Positions 34,231 through 43,910 of a DNA stretch of 49,727 nucleotides are shown here, piece after piece. The notes below the pieces were generated by a model. It was not told the origin of the DNA. It did no database searches and saw only the letters and a program-made list of their open reading frames with translations. The stretch is from assembly GCA_016209865.1 (NCBI GenBank), contig JACQVL010000258.1:1-49727 (forward strand), in the 5' to 3' direction. The position numbers and the translations under genes were made by a program. This DNA comes from Candidatus Latescibacterota bacterium. GTDB taxonomy: Bacteria > JAAXHH01 > JACQVL01. Each line of letters starts with the position of its first letter. Position 1 is the first letter of the stretch.

Positions 34231-35451
34231 TCACACCATCGTGAACTGCGGTGGGTGCAGCCGCCGGAACCGGTAGCGCGAGAGGCTCTGTTCGACGCGC
34301 CGGACGACCGTCGCCAGCGTCTCGTCGGATGCGTTGAGCGCGAACCGGACGTACCCCTCCCCGTATTCCCCCATGTACCCGCCGGGCACGACGAACACCC
34401 CCGCTTTCCGGAGGAGAATGCTGAACCGGACTGAGCTATAGCGGGGCGGGATGGGTACCCACACGTAGAGTCCGGCCTTGGGCTTTCGTACCTTCCAGCC
34501 GAGCGTCTGTAGCCCATCGACCAGGACATCGCGGCGGTGCGCGTACCGGGGGATGAGGTCTGCGAGCAGCGTCTCGGCCCGTGTCAGCGCGTCGGTTCCC
34601 GCCTGCTGAAGGGCGAGGAACAGGCCGGTATCCAGGTTGTCCGTCAACTGCGCCAGCGCGGCCAGCACCGGCGGACTGCCGACGGCGACGCCGAGTTCCC
34701 ACAGCGTCCCGCCGAGGAGGAAGGCTAAGGAGAAGACCTCGACCCCCACGTCGCACGCGCCGGGCGCTTGCATGAAGCTCGGCGGGTCGTACCCGTCGTA
34801 CGCCATCAAGAGATGGGCGGCATCGTGACAGACGATGATGTTGTGCCGTCTGGCGAAGTCGACGACGGCCCGGAAGAACGGGAGGTCGGCGACGGCGCCG
34901 GTCGGGTTGTTGGGGTAGCTCAGGAACATGAGCTTCGCCCGGTGCGCGACCTCTGGGTCGATCTGCCGGAGGTTCGGGAGACAATCGTTCCGTTCGAGCA
35001 GGGGCATCGTCTGCACGACTCCGCCGGCGAAGATCGTCCCCGTCCGGTACGCGGGATAGGCCGGGTCGGGGAGGAGGACGGTCTCGCCGGGATTGACGAG
35101 CGCCAGGGGCAAACACGCCGCCCCCGTCTTCGAGCCGACCAGGGGTAAGACCTGGGTCTGGGGGTTGAGGTCGACATCGAACCGGCGGGCGAACCAGGCG
35201 CTGAACGCCTGGCGGAACGCCGCTGAGATCTCACTCCGTGCGGCCGTCGTGCGGCCGAGTTCGCGGGTCGTCTCGCAGATCCGGGCGATGACGAACTCGT
35301 GCGGGGTCGGGTCGATCCCCCCGACCGTCAGGTCGATCGGATCGATGCCCCGGGCGTTCAGCCGCCGTTTGTACCGGTCGACTTCCCGGGTGGGGTACGG
35401 AGGAATCTGGTGAAGCCGTTCGGCCCGTTCGATGACGATATGGCGGCGCAT
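34231..35451 (-). CDS. Class I/II aminotransferase homologue lacking the PLP lysine
   Basis: 406 residues, full length for LL-diaminopimelate aminotransferase-like (DapL/fold type I) proteins. It keeps VLPLVGSKTGAACLPLALVNPG (about 101-122), DPAYPAYRTGTIFAGG, SYPNNPTGAV near 178-187 and a C-terminal YVRFALN with the carboxylate arginine. The PLP-binding segment expected as SLSKTYNMTGWRIGFAVG reads SLAFLLGGTLWELGVAVG (241-258). It aligns without gaps, so the Schiff-base lysine is F244, the following Thr/Tyr are Leu/Leu and the phosphate-binding Arg is E252. The Tyr of the DNAY motif is His (D210, H213). It is therefore probably a catalytically inactive pseudoenzyme or binds another ligand. ATG 35451 is chosen; translation upstream is not conserved. 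Confidence 0.9.
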   Translation of the reverse strand: MRRHIVIERAERLHQIPPYPTREVDRYKRRLNARGIDPIDLTVGGIDPTPHEFVIARICETTRELGRTTAARSEISAAFRQAFSAWFARRFDVDLNPQTQVLPLVGSKTGAACLPLALVNPGETVLLPDPAYPAYRTGTIFAGGVVQTMPLLERNDCLPNLRQIDPEVAHRAKLMFLSYPNNPTGAVADLPFFRAVVDFARRHNIIVCHDAAHLLMAYDGYDPPSFMQAPGACDVGVEVFSLAFLLGGTLWELGVAVGSPPVLAALAQLTDNLDTGLFLALQQAGTDALTRAETLLADLIPRYAHRRDVLVDGLQTLGWKVRKPKAGLYVWVPIPPRYSSVRFSILLRKAGVFVVPGGYMGEYGEGYVRFALNASDETLATVVRRVEQSLSRYRFRRLHPPQFTMV

Positions 35452-35542
35452 GGGAGAAAAAATCAGGGTGAGATCAGGGACGAGTGACGAGTAAAAACAA
35501 AACCCTCTCGCTGGTGTTGTGGCTGAGAGCTGGCTGGTCATG

Positions 35543-35571
35543 AATATAGCACACGAGAAGGAAAACGGCAA
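35543..35571 (-). promoter_or_regulatory. sigma70-type promoter for the aminotransferase-like operon
   Basis: TTGCCG (35571-35566), 17-bp spacer, TATATT (35548-35543). It directly follows the groEL terminator, so it should start a separate transcript covering the aminotransferase-like gene, folB, folK and beyond. Confidence 0.75.
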
Positions 35572-35572
35572 G

Positions 35573-35606
35573 AAAAAAACCCCTGCCCGTACAGAGCAGG
35601 GGTTTT
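35573..35606 (-). terminator. Rho-independent terminator of groEL
   Basis: On the minus strand AACCCCTGC pairs with GCAGGGGTT around an 8-9 base loop, followed by a run of seven T. It lies about 65 bases after the groEL stop. Confidence 0.9.
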
Positions 35607-35644
35607 CATCGGTACAGCGAAGTCAGCGCGGAGAGTGATTGTAA

Positions 35645-35665
35645 CCGACCACTGACCACCGACCA
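35645..35665. repeat. CCGACCA heptamer array
   Basis: CCGACCA, CTGACCA, CCGACCA, then CCGCTTT, immediately 3' of the groEL stop codon and before its terminator. Confidence 0.8.
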
Positions 35666-35670
35666 CCGCT

Positions 35671-37323
<1,653 letters not shown>

Positions 37324-37449
37324 TCACGCCCGCACGATACGGGCGATGTGTGAACCTGATGGATGAGAACGACTGCACGATACTCCGCCGGATGACCGGC
37401 GGAACGCATTGAGCAATCTATTGAAAAAACAAGACTTAATTGAAATAAA

Positions 37450-37476
37450 TTAGCACTCGACGCGAGCGAGTGCTAA
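37450..37476. promoter_or_regulatory. CIRCE operator
   Basis: Perfect TTAGCACTC-N9-GAGTGCTAA inverted repeat, the binding site of the heat-shock repressor HrcA. The -10 box overlaps its edge, so bound HrcA would block the groEL promoter. Confidence 0.97.
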
Positions 37477-37503
37477 TATAATAGAAGCCCCTCAAAAACG
37501 CAA
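37475..37503 (-). promoter_or_regulatory. sigma70-type promoter of groEL
   Basis: TTGCGT (37503-37498), 17-bp spacer, TATATT (37480-37475), running directly into CIRCE. The groEL leader is about 175 bases. Confidence 0.85.
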
Positions 37504-37516
37504 GCGCTTTTTTGCG
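37494..37516 (-). terminator. Possible terminator of coaX
   Basis: CGCAA and TTGCG form a short 5-bp stem followed by five T on the minus strand, about 20 bases after the coaX stop. It overlaps the groEL -35 box. The stem is short, so confidence is low. Confidence 0.35.
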
Positions 37517-37535
37517 CCGCTCGCAAAATTTTTGC

Positions 37536-38309
37536 TCAGGAGCGCCCGTCAACCCGGAGCGCGATCCGGCGCAGCCCGTCGAGCGTGAGCAGCGGGTCGA
37601 GTTGCTGGATCGTCCGGGACAACGGGGTAATCAGGCCCGCCAGGCCGCCGGTGGCGATGACCACCGCCCGCGCGCCCAGTTCCTCCCAGATCCGCTCGAC
37701 GATCCCGTCTACCTGGCCGACCGCCCCGTAGACGATCCCGGCCCGGAGGCACTGTTCGGTATCCTGCCCGATCACCCGGTCTGGTACGGCGATCTCCACC
37801 CCCCACAGCCGCGCCGCCCGTTGAAACAGCTCGGCCGCCGAGGTCTCGATCCCCGGGGCGATCACCCCACCGACGTAATCCCCCTCCGGGGAAATCACGT
37901 CGAACGTCGTCGCCGTCCCGAGGTCGACGACGATCGCCGGCCCGCCGTACCGCTCGAACGCCCCTACCGCGTTGGCAATGCGATCCGCCCCGACCCCGCG
38001 CGGGTTGTCGTAGTGGATCGTGAGACCGATCTCCAGGTCAGCCGTCACGATGAGCGGGACGGTCTGGAAATACCGGTCCACCATCTCCTGGTAGATCGAG
38101 GTGAGCGACGGGACGACCGACCCGATCACCGTCCGGGTGATGCGGTCGACCGTGATCCCCGCTTCCTGACAGAGGAGCTTCGTCAAGATGCCGCATTCAT
38201 CCACGGTGTAATCCCGCCGACTGGGCAACCGCCAGTGGCCGCGAAGCTGCTCCCCGTCGTAGACGCCCAGTTTGGTATGGGTGTTGCTGATATCGATCGC
38301 CAGGATCAT
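37536..38309 (-). CDS. coaX: Type III pantothenate kinase
   Basis: The first step of coenzyme A synthesis, by the feedback-resistant ASKHA-fold enzyme. 257 residues. ILAIDISNTHTKLGVYDGEQL at the N-terminus (usual D-x-GNT is D-x-SNT), NPRGVGADRIANAVGAFERYGGPAIVVDLGTATTFDVISPEGDYVGGVIAPG near 100-150 and IATGGLAG near 225 are diagnostic. It follows birA, a common pairing. ATG 38309. Confidence 0.97.
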   Translation of the reverse strand: MILAIDISNTHTKLGVYDGEQLRGHWRLPSRRDYTVDECGILTKLLCQEAGITVDRITRTVIGSVVPSLTSIYQEMVDRYFQTVPLIVTADLEIGLTIHYDNPRGVGADRIANAVGAFERYGGPAIVVDLGTATTFDVISPEGDYVGGVIAPGIETSAAELFQRAARLWGVEIAVPDRVIGQDTEQCLRAGIVYGAVGQVDGIVERIWEELGARAVVIATGGLAGLITPLSRTIQQLDPLLTLDGLRRIALRVDGRS

Positions 38310-38361
38310 GAAGGACTCCTTACGGAGAGTGACGAGTACTGCCGTCTACCATGGTCAGGTC

Positions 38362-39156
38362 TCACTCTCTCAGGCTTACGGTGCCGGAATGGACGTGTAC
38401 CCGCCCCTGGTTGCTCGTCTCGATGATGAGGCCGCCGACTTCATCCAGACCGACGGCAGTGCCGGTGAGGGTGCGAGACCCGTCCGTGATGGCCACGCGG
38501 CGGGTGATCAGGACTGAGCGTTCGACGAGGGCGGGCATGAAGGGCGTGAGTCCGGCCTGGAGAAACTGAGCGTAGAGCGGCTCAAACCGTTCGAGCAGGC
38601 GCTGGAGTACGCGCTGGCGCGGGATGACCCGCCCGGTCTCGATCCGGAGAGACGTCGCCACGGCGCGAAGCGGAGGGGGAAACCCCTCGACATCGTGGTT
38701 GACGTTGATCCCGATCCCTAAGATGATGGGAGGCTCCACCCCGGCCAGGGTCTTCGTCTCGGCCAGCAGGCCGGCGACTTTCCGGCCGCCGATGACGACG
38801 TCATTCGGCCACTTCAGACCCGCCGGGACGCCCGCGACGTCTTCGATGGCGGCCGCGACCGCGCAGGCAGCGCACAGGGTGAGGGCCGGCAGGAACGCTG
38901 TCGACGCCGGAGGCCGGAGGATGAGCGACGCCCAGAGTCCCACGCCGGGTGCGGAATCCCATGCCCGGCCGAGCCGCCCACGGCCAGCCGTCTGTTCGTC
39001 CGCTAAGATGACCGTCCCCTCAACCGCCCCCTGTCTCGCCAGGTCGAGCGCCCAGTCGTTCGTCGACGTGAGACGGTCAGCATACTCGACCGTGCGACCG
39101 AACGACGAGGTCTGAAGCTCCCGTCGGAGCCGTGGGATGTCGAAAGGGTCGGACAT
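38362..39156 (-). CDS. birA: Biotin-[acetyl-CoA-carboxylase] ligase
   Basis: It attaches biotin to the AccB lysine. 264 residues, group I form without the N-terminal DNA-binding helix-turn-helix, so it is not a repressor. TNDWALDLARQGAVEGTVILADEQTAGRGRLGRAWDSAPGVGLWASLILRP near 30-80 holds the biotinyl-AMP loop (GRGRLGR). LKWPNDVVIGGRKVAGLLAET near 118-138 supplies the catalytic lysine. The C-terminal SH3-like domain is present. It lies between nadC and coaX. Confidence 0.97.
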   Translation of the reverse strand: MSDPFDIPRLRRELQTSSFGRTVEYADRLTSTNDWALDLARQGAVEGTVILADEQTAGRGRLGRAWDSAPGVGLWASLILRPPASTAFLPALTLCAACAVAAAIEDVAGVPAGLKWPNDVVIGGRKVAGLLAETKTLAGVEPPIILGIGINVNHDVEGFPPPLRAVATSLRIETGRVIPRQRVLQRLLERFEPLYAQFLQAGLTPFMPALVERSVLITRRVAITDGSRTLTGTAVGLDEVGGLIIETSNQGRVHVHSGTVSLRE

Positions 39157-39159
39157 ACA

Positions 39160-39209
39160 GTGACGAGTGAAGAGTGAGAAAATCCAAAATCCAAAATCTA
39201 AAATCCAAA
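39160..39209. repeat. GTGACGA and ATCCAAA heptamer arrays side by side
   Basis: GTGACGA, GTGAAGA, GTGAGAA (39160-39180) then ATCCAAA, ATCCAAA, ATCTAAA, ATCCAAA (39182-39209). Two heptamer families are joined without a spacer in the birA-nadC gap. Confidence 0.88.
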
Positions 39210-39223
39210 ATCAAATACCCACC

Positions 39224-40108
39224 TCACCCCGTCATCTCCAGACTGATGTCCAGGGCGGGGGCGGAATGGGTGAGCGCCCCGATGGAGATCAAGTCGACCC
39301 CGGTCTCCGCGACCGCGCGGACGCGGTCGAGGGTGAGCGCTCCGGAGGCTTCCAGCTCGATCGGGCGGCCGGGCGCGGTCATCCGGCGGACGAGGGCGAC
39401 GGCCGCGCGCATGGCGTCGAGCGACATGTTATCGAGCATGATGCGATCGACCATCAGCCGGGCCGCCTCTTCCACCTGGGTCAGCGTTTCCGTTTCGACT
39501 TCGATCTTGAGCATGCTGCTCTGGGCGTGCATCCGTTCGCGGCATCGTTCGACCGCCGGGGTGATCCCGCCCGCGGCCGCGATATGGTTATCCTTGATGA
39601 GGACCATGTCAAACAGTCCGAGCCGGTGGTTCATCCCGCCGCCCATCCGGACCGCATACTTTTCGAGCTGTCGCAGTCCCGGTATAGTCTTCCGGGTATC
39701 GGTAATCTGCGCCGGGGTGCCGGCCACCGCCGACACGTACCGGGCGGTCAGGGTAGCGATCCCGGAGAGATGCTGGAGGAAGTTGAGGGCGGTGCGTTCC
39801 CCCGTTAATATCCCGCCCACCGGGCCAGAGATGTCCGCGAACCGCTGCCCTGGCTCGACGCGGTCGCCATCCTGGATCGACACCCGGAGTTGGAGCCGGG
39901 GGTCGATGCGTTGGAAGACCAGACGGACGACCTCAAGCCCGGCGATGACTCCCGGCCGCTTCGCCATCAACCGGCCGGTCGCGCGGACATCGGCGGGTAC
40001 GGTCCACGTGGTCGTGACGTCCCCGGCGCCGAGATCTTCGGCCAGGGCGCGGTCGATCAGGGAGAGGAGGTCTGGGGCGTCGAATAGCCCTTTCTCGTCA
40101 CTCGTCAC
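39224..40108 (-). CDS. nadC: Nicotinate-nucleotide pyrophosphorylase (carboxylating)
   Basis: It forms nicotinate mononucleotide from quinolinate and PRPP. 294 residues. ALAEDLGAGDVTT near the start, ERTALNFLQHLSGIATLT near 105-122, ITDTRKTIPGLRQLEKYAVRMGGGMNHRLGLFDMVLIKDNHI near 135-175 and VETETL near 205 are signatures. The only usable start is GTG 40108, which is itself part of a GTGACGA heptamer array, so the first residues (TSDEKG) are repeat-encoded. nadA and nadB are not in the window. Confidence 0.96.
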   Translation of the reverse strand: MTSDEKGLFDAPDLLSLIDRALAEDLGAGDVTTTWTVPADVRATGRLMAKRPGVIAGLEVVRLVFQRIDPRLQLRVSIQDGDRVEPGQRFADISGPVGGILTGERTALNFLQHLSGIATLTARYVSAVAGTPAQITDTRKTIPGLRQLEKYAVRMGGGMNHRLGLFDMVLIKDNHIAAAGGITPAVERCRERMHAQSSMLKIEVETETLTQVEEAARLMVDRIMLDNMSLDAMRAAVALVRRMTAPGRPIELEASGALTLDRVRAVAETGVDLISIGALTHSAPALDISLEMTG

Positions 40109-40121
40109 TCGTCACTCGTCA
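40094..40121. repeat. CTCGTCA (GTGACGA) heptamer array at the PHP-nadC junction
   Basis: Four perfect CTCGTCA units. On the minus strand the array supplies both the TGA stop of the PHP-domain gene (40121-40119) and the GTG start of nadC (40108-40106). Confidence 0.92.
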
Positions 40122-41141
40122 CTTGATATACATCGGGTTCGAGTACAGCCAGGGACGGCCGTCGAGCCGTGCTTCCACACGGTAGACCCCGGGCGTGGTC
40201 ACGGAGACGGCGCGGGTCTGGCCGGTGGCCTGGTCATAGAGCGCGCCGTCGCGAACGACCCGGATTTCCGCTGCGGTCGGCAGGACGACCTGAAGGTCGA
40301 CAGGCGGGACGAACCGGAGGTCGTCCCCCATCATCCGCTCCTCGCCGTCGGCGTTGCGACCGCAGAAGGCGAACCCCTTCCCGTGATGCAGCGGTTCATA
40401 GCTGAGGTAACAATGCCCTGCGCGGAGCGCGCTGTAGAGCGACGCGAGGGCCGTCTTCGGGTCTCCCGTCAACGAGGTATCGGTGATGATGTACGTCAGT
40501 AACGTCTCGAAGAGCTGACGGTACGGGAACACCACCAGAAGTCCGGCCGGGAGCTTCTTGGCATGGACATCCAGTCCGCCGATCGCGGTCACTTTGCGCT
40601 GTTGCGTGAGCTGATCCCATGCAGCCACCGTTTCGGGGAATGGCCCCTGGATCCACGCATCCGGGTTGGCATGGCGGAAGAGCAAGTTGTAGTACCGGAC
40701 ATCTCTGATCCAGTCGAACATGTACGACCAGAGCTCGATGCCCGTGAACGGCGCGTCCCAGGCCCGCCAGAAGTACGATTTCTGGCGGAAGAGCACCCGA
40801 TACCGCCCGTGAGGATGGACGACGATGCTCACCCCTCTCTGGGCGTCGATGTCCTCGACGATCCGGCGCGTCGACTGCCGGCCGTTGACGCGTCGAGGCA
40901 GGCCGAGCGACAGGCAGTGCTCACGAGAATACGACACCTCCTCGCCGACAGCAACGAGCAGACTGTCATGCCAGCCTTCATAGCCCTTTTCCCGTGCGCG
41001 CAAGGTATTATGATCAGTCATCACCAAATAATCGAGTCCTGCTTCCCGCCCTGCTGTAATGATCTCCTCTAAGGTGCCCTCTCCGTCCGAGTAAATCGAG
41101 TGGATGTGAATGGCACCCCGGTACCAGTACGATGTCTCGAT
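40119..41141 (-). CDS. PHP-domain protein, probable ATC start
   Basis: About 340 residues. A PHP metallohydrolase-like domain is visible: AIHIHSIYSDGEGTLEEII (H-x-H) near residue 11, LDYLVMTDHNTL near 37, then VVHPHGRY and GGLDVHAKKLP, which supply the remaining metal ligands. A C-terminal beta-domain follows. The domain begins upstream of the nearest ATG/TTG candidates: the H-x-H motif is only in frame if translation starts by 41141. There GGAGG (41152-41148) stands six bases before ATC, with no ATG, GTG or TTG in frame nearby. A non-canonical AUC start or a small sequence error is implied. The substrate is unknown; it lies after the epimerase. Confidence 0.82.
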   Translation of the reverse strand: METSYWYRGAIHIHSIYSDGEGTLEEIITAGREAGLDYLVMTDHNTLRAREKGYEGWHDSLLVAVGEEVSYSREHCLSLGLPRRVNGRQSTRRIVEDIDAQRGVSIVVHPHGRYRVLFRQKSYFWRAWDAPFTGIELWSYMFDWIRDVRYYNLLFRHANPDAWIQGPFPETVAAWDQLTQQRKVTAIGGLDVHAKKLPAGLLVVFPYRQLFETLLTYIITDTSLTGDPKTALASLYSALRAGHCYLSYEPLHHGKGFAFCGRNADGEERMMGDDLRFVPPVDLQVVLPTAAEIRVVRDGALYDQATGQTRAVSVTTPGVYRVEARLDGRPWLYSNPMYIK

Positions 41142-41185
41142 ACTCCACCTCCGGTGATGATATCTATAAGGAACAGCCTTCTGTA

Positions 41186-41225
41186 GTCGCCCTCGTACAG
41201 GGCAACCACAGAGAGTTGTCCCTAC
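41186..41225. repeat. GTAGGGAC palindromic element, partial
   Basis: Read on the minus strand it begins GTAGGGACAACTC and continues through GGTTGCCC to GGGCGAC. The TAG in GTAGGG (41224-41222) is the stop codon of the epimerase gene. Confidence 0.7.
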
Positions 41226-42148
41226 GCGCTATCGCCTGTGCTCCGGAAGAAGTCGACCGTCTGTTCGAGGCCGCGTCCCAGCTCGACGGACGGCACCCAG
41301 CCGAGTGCCTGCCGTGCCCGTGTAGCATCCAGCACGCTCCGGCGTTGCTCGCCTGCCTTCTCGGGCCCGTGCGTCGCCTGAACCCCTCCGCCGATGATAT
41401 CTCCCAGACGCTCGAACAGGACGTTGACGCTCGTCTCAACCCCCGTGCCGATGTTGAACGTCCCGACGACATCCAGTGACATCGCCCGGCGGTTCGCCTC
41501 GACGACATCCCCGACGTAGACGTAATCGCGCGTCTGTTCCCCGTCGCCGTTGATCGTCACCGGCTCCCCGGCCAGCAGTTTCCGGGTGAAGATGGCCACG
41601 ACGCCCGCCTCCCCGTGCGCGTTCTGACGAGGCCCGTAGACGTTCGCGTACCGGAGCGCCACGTACGCCAGGCCATGCACCGCGTAGTAACAGTGCAGGT
41701 AATGCTCGACGGAGAGCTTCGCCGCCCCGTACGGGGAGATGGGCATGGGCATGTCCTGTTCGGATGCCGGGATGTACCCCTCCCCGTAGACCGCGCCGCC
41801 GGTCGAGGCGAAGATCACCTTGCGGACCCCGTGACGGGCGCAGAGGTCGAGGAGACGGAGCGACCCCAGGATGTTCACGTCGGCGTCGAACAGGGGATCG
41901 CGGACGGAGACGCGGACGTCGAGTTGGGCGGCGTGGTGGCTGACGATGTCCGGGCGCTCGCGCTCGAAGACACCGTCCAACTGAGGGTCCCGGATGTCCA
42001 TCTCATACCAGCGAGCGTCGCCAAACAGGTTGACCCGGCGTCCCGTCGAGAGGTTATCGACGACGACCGCCTCGTGCCCGTCCCGGAGCACTCGCTCGAC
42101 GACGTTGGAGCCGATGAACCCCGCGCCGCCAGTGACGAGGATTCTCAA
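41222..42148 (-). CDS. NAD-dependent epimerase/dehydratase (UDP-glucose 4-epimerase type)
   Basis: 308 residues of the extended short-chain dehydrogenase family. LRILVTGGAGFIGSNVVERVL carries the GxxGxxG NAD motif. FASTGGAVYGE near 120 holds the catalytic Ser/Thr position and PISPYGAAKLSVEHYLH near 145 holds the Y-x3-K pair. ALRYANVYGPRQNAHGEAGVVAIF and DGEQTRDYVYVGDVVEA follow. Probably interconverts a nucleotide sugar. TTG 42148 is chosen because AGGAG lies seven bases upstream and translation before it is not conserved. Confidence 0.92.
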   Translation of the reverse strand: MRILVTGGAGFIGSNVVERVLRDGHEAVVVDNLSTGRRVNLFGDARWYEMDIRDPQLDGVFERERPDIVSHHAAQLDVRVSVRDPLFDADVNILGSLRLLDLCARHGVRKVIFASTGGAVYGEGYIPASEQDMPMPISPYGAAKLSVEHYLHCYYAVHGLAYVALRYANVYGPRQNAHGEAGVVAIFTRKLLAGEPVTINGDGEQTRDYVYVGDVVEANRRAMSLDVVGTFNIGTGVETSVNVLFERLGDIIGGGVQATHGPEKAGEQRRSVLDATRARQALGWVPSVELGRGLEQTVDFFRSTGDSA

Positions 42149-42166
42149 GGGAGGACTCCTTTTGTC

Positions 42167-42280
42167 GGGATTAGGGGTTCGGGAAAGACCATACAGACGA
42201 GAATGGAGCCATTCCTTAGTGCTGTTATGTTCTTCCTTCTTTTCTTCCGAACCCCGAACCCCCAATCCCGAACCCCGGGT
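42167..42280. repeat. Inverted pair of CCGAACC heptamer arrays
   Basis: GGGATTA, GGGGTTC, GGGAAAG (42167-42187) face CCGAACC, CCGAACC, CCCAATC, CCGAACC (42247-42274), about 60 bases apart. It fills the gap between the propeller gene and the epimerase. Confidence 0.85.
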
Positions 42281-42284
42281 TTTT

Positions 42285-43910
42285 TCACTCCAGCCTCGAC
42301 GGGTCGTTCCAGTGGAAGCGCGTCACTCCGGCCTGCGTCCCGAACCAGATGTAGTCCCCGTCGAGGAGAATCGCCTGGACCGTCTCATCGAGCAGTCCGT
42401 CCTTCGTCGTGTACACCGTCCACGTCTCCCGTCGCTTGTCGAATTTCACCGCCCCGCCCCGGCTGCCCAGCCAGACCGCCCGGTCGGACACACTCAGGCG
42501 AAGCCGTCCGCTTCCGGTCCCGACCGGGAGCAGCCATTGGTTCCAGGTGCCGTCGGCGCGATTGAACCGCGCTAAGGTTGACGGCGTCCCGAACCAGATG
42601 AAGAGGCTGTCCATCGCCACCCCGAAGACCGCGCCGTTGAGCTGACCGGAGTTCGGGTCCTCGATCTTCTTCCAGACGCCGTCGGCCGTCCTCCGGTACA
42701 CCCCGCGGTCCGTCCCCACCCACACCGCCTGGTCGGCGTCCACCGCCAGGTCGTACACCCGCAGGTCCCGGAGCGCCGGCTGCGGGACGGGCAGGATCGT
42801 CCGGGTGCGCCGGTTCATCCGGTTGATCCCGGCCGCCGTGCCGACCCAGAGGGTGGTATCACTCAACGCTAAGGCGGTGACATTCCTGGACGTGAGGGGC
42901 CGGGTCGGCAGCGTCGTCCAGTCGTTCGCATCTTTGTCGTACCAGACGAGGCCGTCGGCGGTGCCGAACCAGATGGCGGCAGTGTCGGACACGATGGCCG
43001 AAATCGTCCCGCTTCGCAGTCCGTCGGTCGAGCGCGGCTCGAAGTACGTCCATTCGCCCGTCCGGCGGTTCAACCGGGTGATCCCTCCGTCGTCCTGCAC
43101 GTCCGCCGTGCTGCCGAACCAGAGGTCGTCCCCGTCACGCGAGAGGGCGGTGACGTTCTGGCTGACCAGCCCGGTCCGGAGGAACGTGAGCCGCAGCGAC
43201 CGCAGCGAGGCTTTGCCGACGTTCAGCCCCCAGGTGCCGATCCACAGGTTGGCGAACGTGTCCTCGAAGAACGAGGTCAACCGGTACGTCCGGAAAAAAC
43301 GGTCCTGGATGAACTCGGGCGGCGTGAAGATGTACTCAAAGTCCGTGATGAACGTGGGGTATCGGTAGCCCGCCTGGCCTTGCGCCCCGTACCACCGGAC
43401 GGGAGACGACCCGCCGCCGAACCGGGAGGTGAGGCCGCCGATCTGCCACATCTCGGAGCGCCGGTCGAACTGCGCGGTGCCGTTCTGCGTGGCGAACAGG
43501 ATCAGACCATCCTCCGAGACGCCGATGGAATGGACGTCATCCAGGAACAGCCCGCCGCCCGACGTGTACGTCGTCCACGTCTCTGTCGTCGAGTTGTACC
43601 GGCTGACCCCGGCCCGGGTGGCGCACCAGAGTTCGTTGAAGAGCGGGTCGACCGCCACCACACGCACCCGGTTGTCGGGCAGCCCGTCGCTCGTCGTGAA
43701 CGGTTCCGCCCAGGTGTTCGTGAACAGGTTATACCGGCTGATGCCCCCGGTCGTGGCGAAATACGCGTACCGCTGGTCGGCGGCGATGGCGTTCACGTAC
43801 CGGAAATTGCTGTAGCTGACCCAGTCCCCCGGCCGGTAGACCGTCTTCGCCTGCGCCGGCGGGATGAACCCCCCACTCAGGATGACGATGAGGAGGAGAC
43901 GACGGCTCAT
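42285..43910 (-). CDS. Exported two-component-regulator-type propeller protein
   Basis: 541 residues. A signal peptide (RRLLLIVILSGGFIPPAQA) is followed by about nine to ten Reg_prop-like beta-propeller repeats of W.G.xGVxRYN..TxxWTTYT form, for example LPDNRVRVVAVDPLFNELWCATRAGVSRYN and IWFGTADGLVWYDKDANDWTTL. No histidine kinase, TM helix or sorting domain follows; the protein ends with the last repeat (YIWFGTQAGVTRFHWNDPSRLE). This resembles periplasmic sensor halves and PorZ-like propellers, but function is unknown. ATG 43910 overlaps the nnr stop (ATGA), so the two genes are coupled. Confidence 0.85.
   Translation of the reverse strand: MSRRLLLIVILSGGFIPPAQAKTVYRPGDWVSYSNFRYVNAIAADQRYAYFATTGGISRYNLFTNTWAEPFTTSDGLPDNRVRVVAVDPLFNELWCATRAGVSRYNSTTETWTTYTSGGGLFLDDVHSIGVSEDGLILFATQNGTAQFDRRSEMWQIGGLTSRFGGGSSPVRWYGAQGQAGYRYPTFITDFEYIFTPPEFIQDRFFRTYRLTSFFEDTFANLWIGTWGLNVGKASLRSLRLTFLRTGLVSQNVTALSRDGDDLWFGSTADVQDDGGITRLNRRTGEWTYFEPRSTDGLRSGTISAIVSDTAAIWFGTADGLVWYDKDANDWTTLPTRPLTSRNVTALALSDTTLWVGTAAGINRMNRRTRTILPVPQPALRDLRVYDLAVDADQAVWVGTDRGVYRRTADGVWKKIEDPNSGQLNGAVFGVAMDSLFIWFGTPSTLARFNRADGTWNQWLLPVGTGSGRLRLSVSDRAVWLGSRGGAVKFDKRRETWTVYTTKDGLLDETVQAILLDGDYIWFGTQAGVTRFHWNDPSRLE

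Noticed and set aside
34231-35451. Frameshifted pseudogene explanation for the aminotransferase
   Set aside because: The altered motif aligns without gaps to the normal motif and flanking motifs are in the same frame, so substitutions rather than an indel caused the losses.
37494-37516. Strong terminator after coaX
   Set aside because: Only a 5-bp stem; kept as a low-confidence feature instead of a firm call.
41146-41148. GTG start for the PHP gene
   Set aside because: It is one base out of frame with the H-x-H motif and would give an unrelated peptide.
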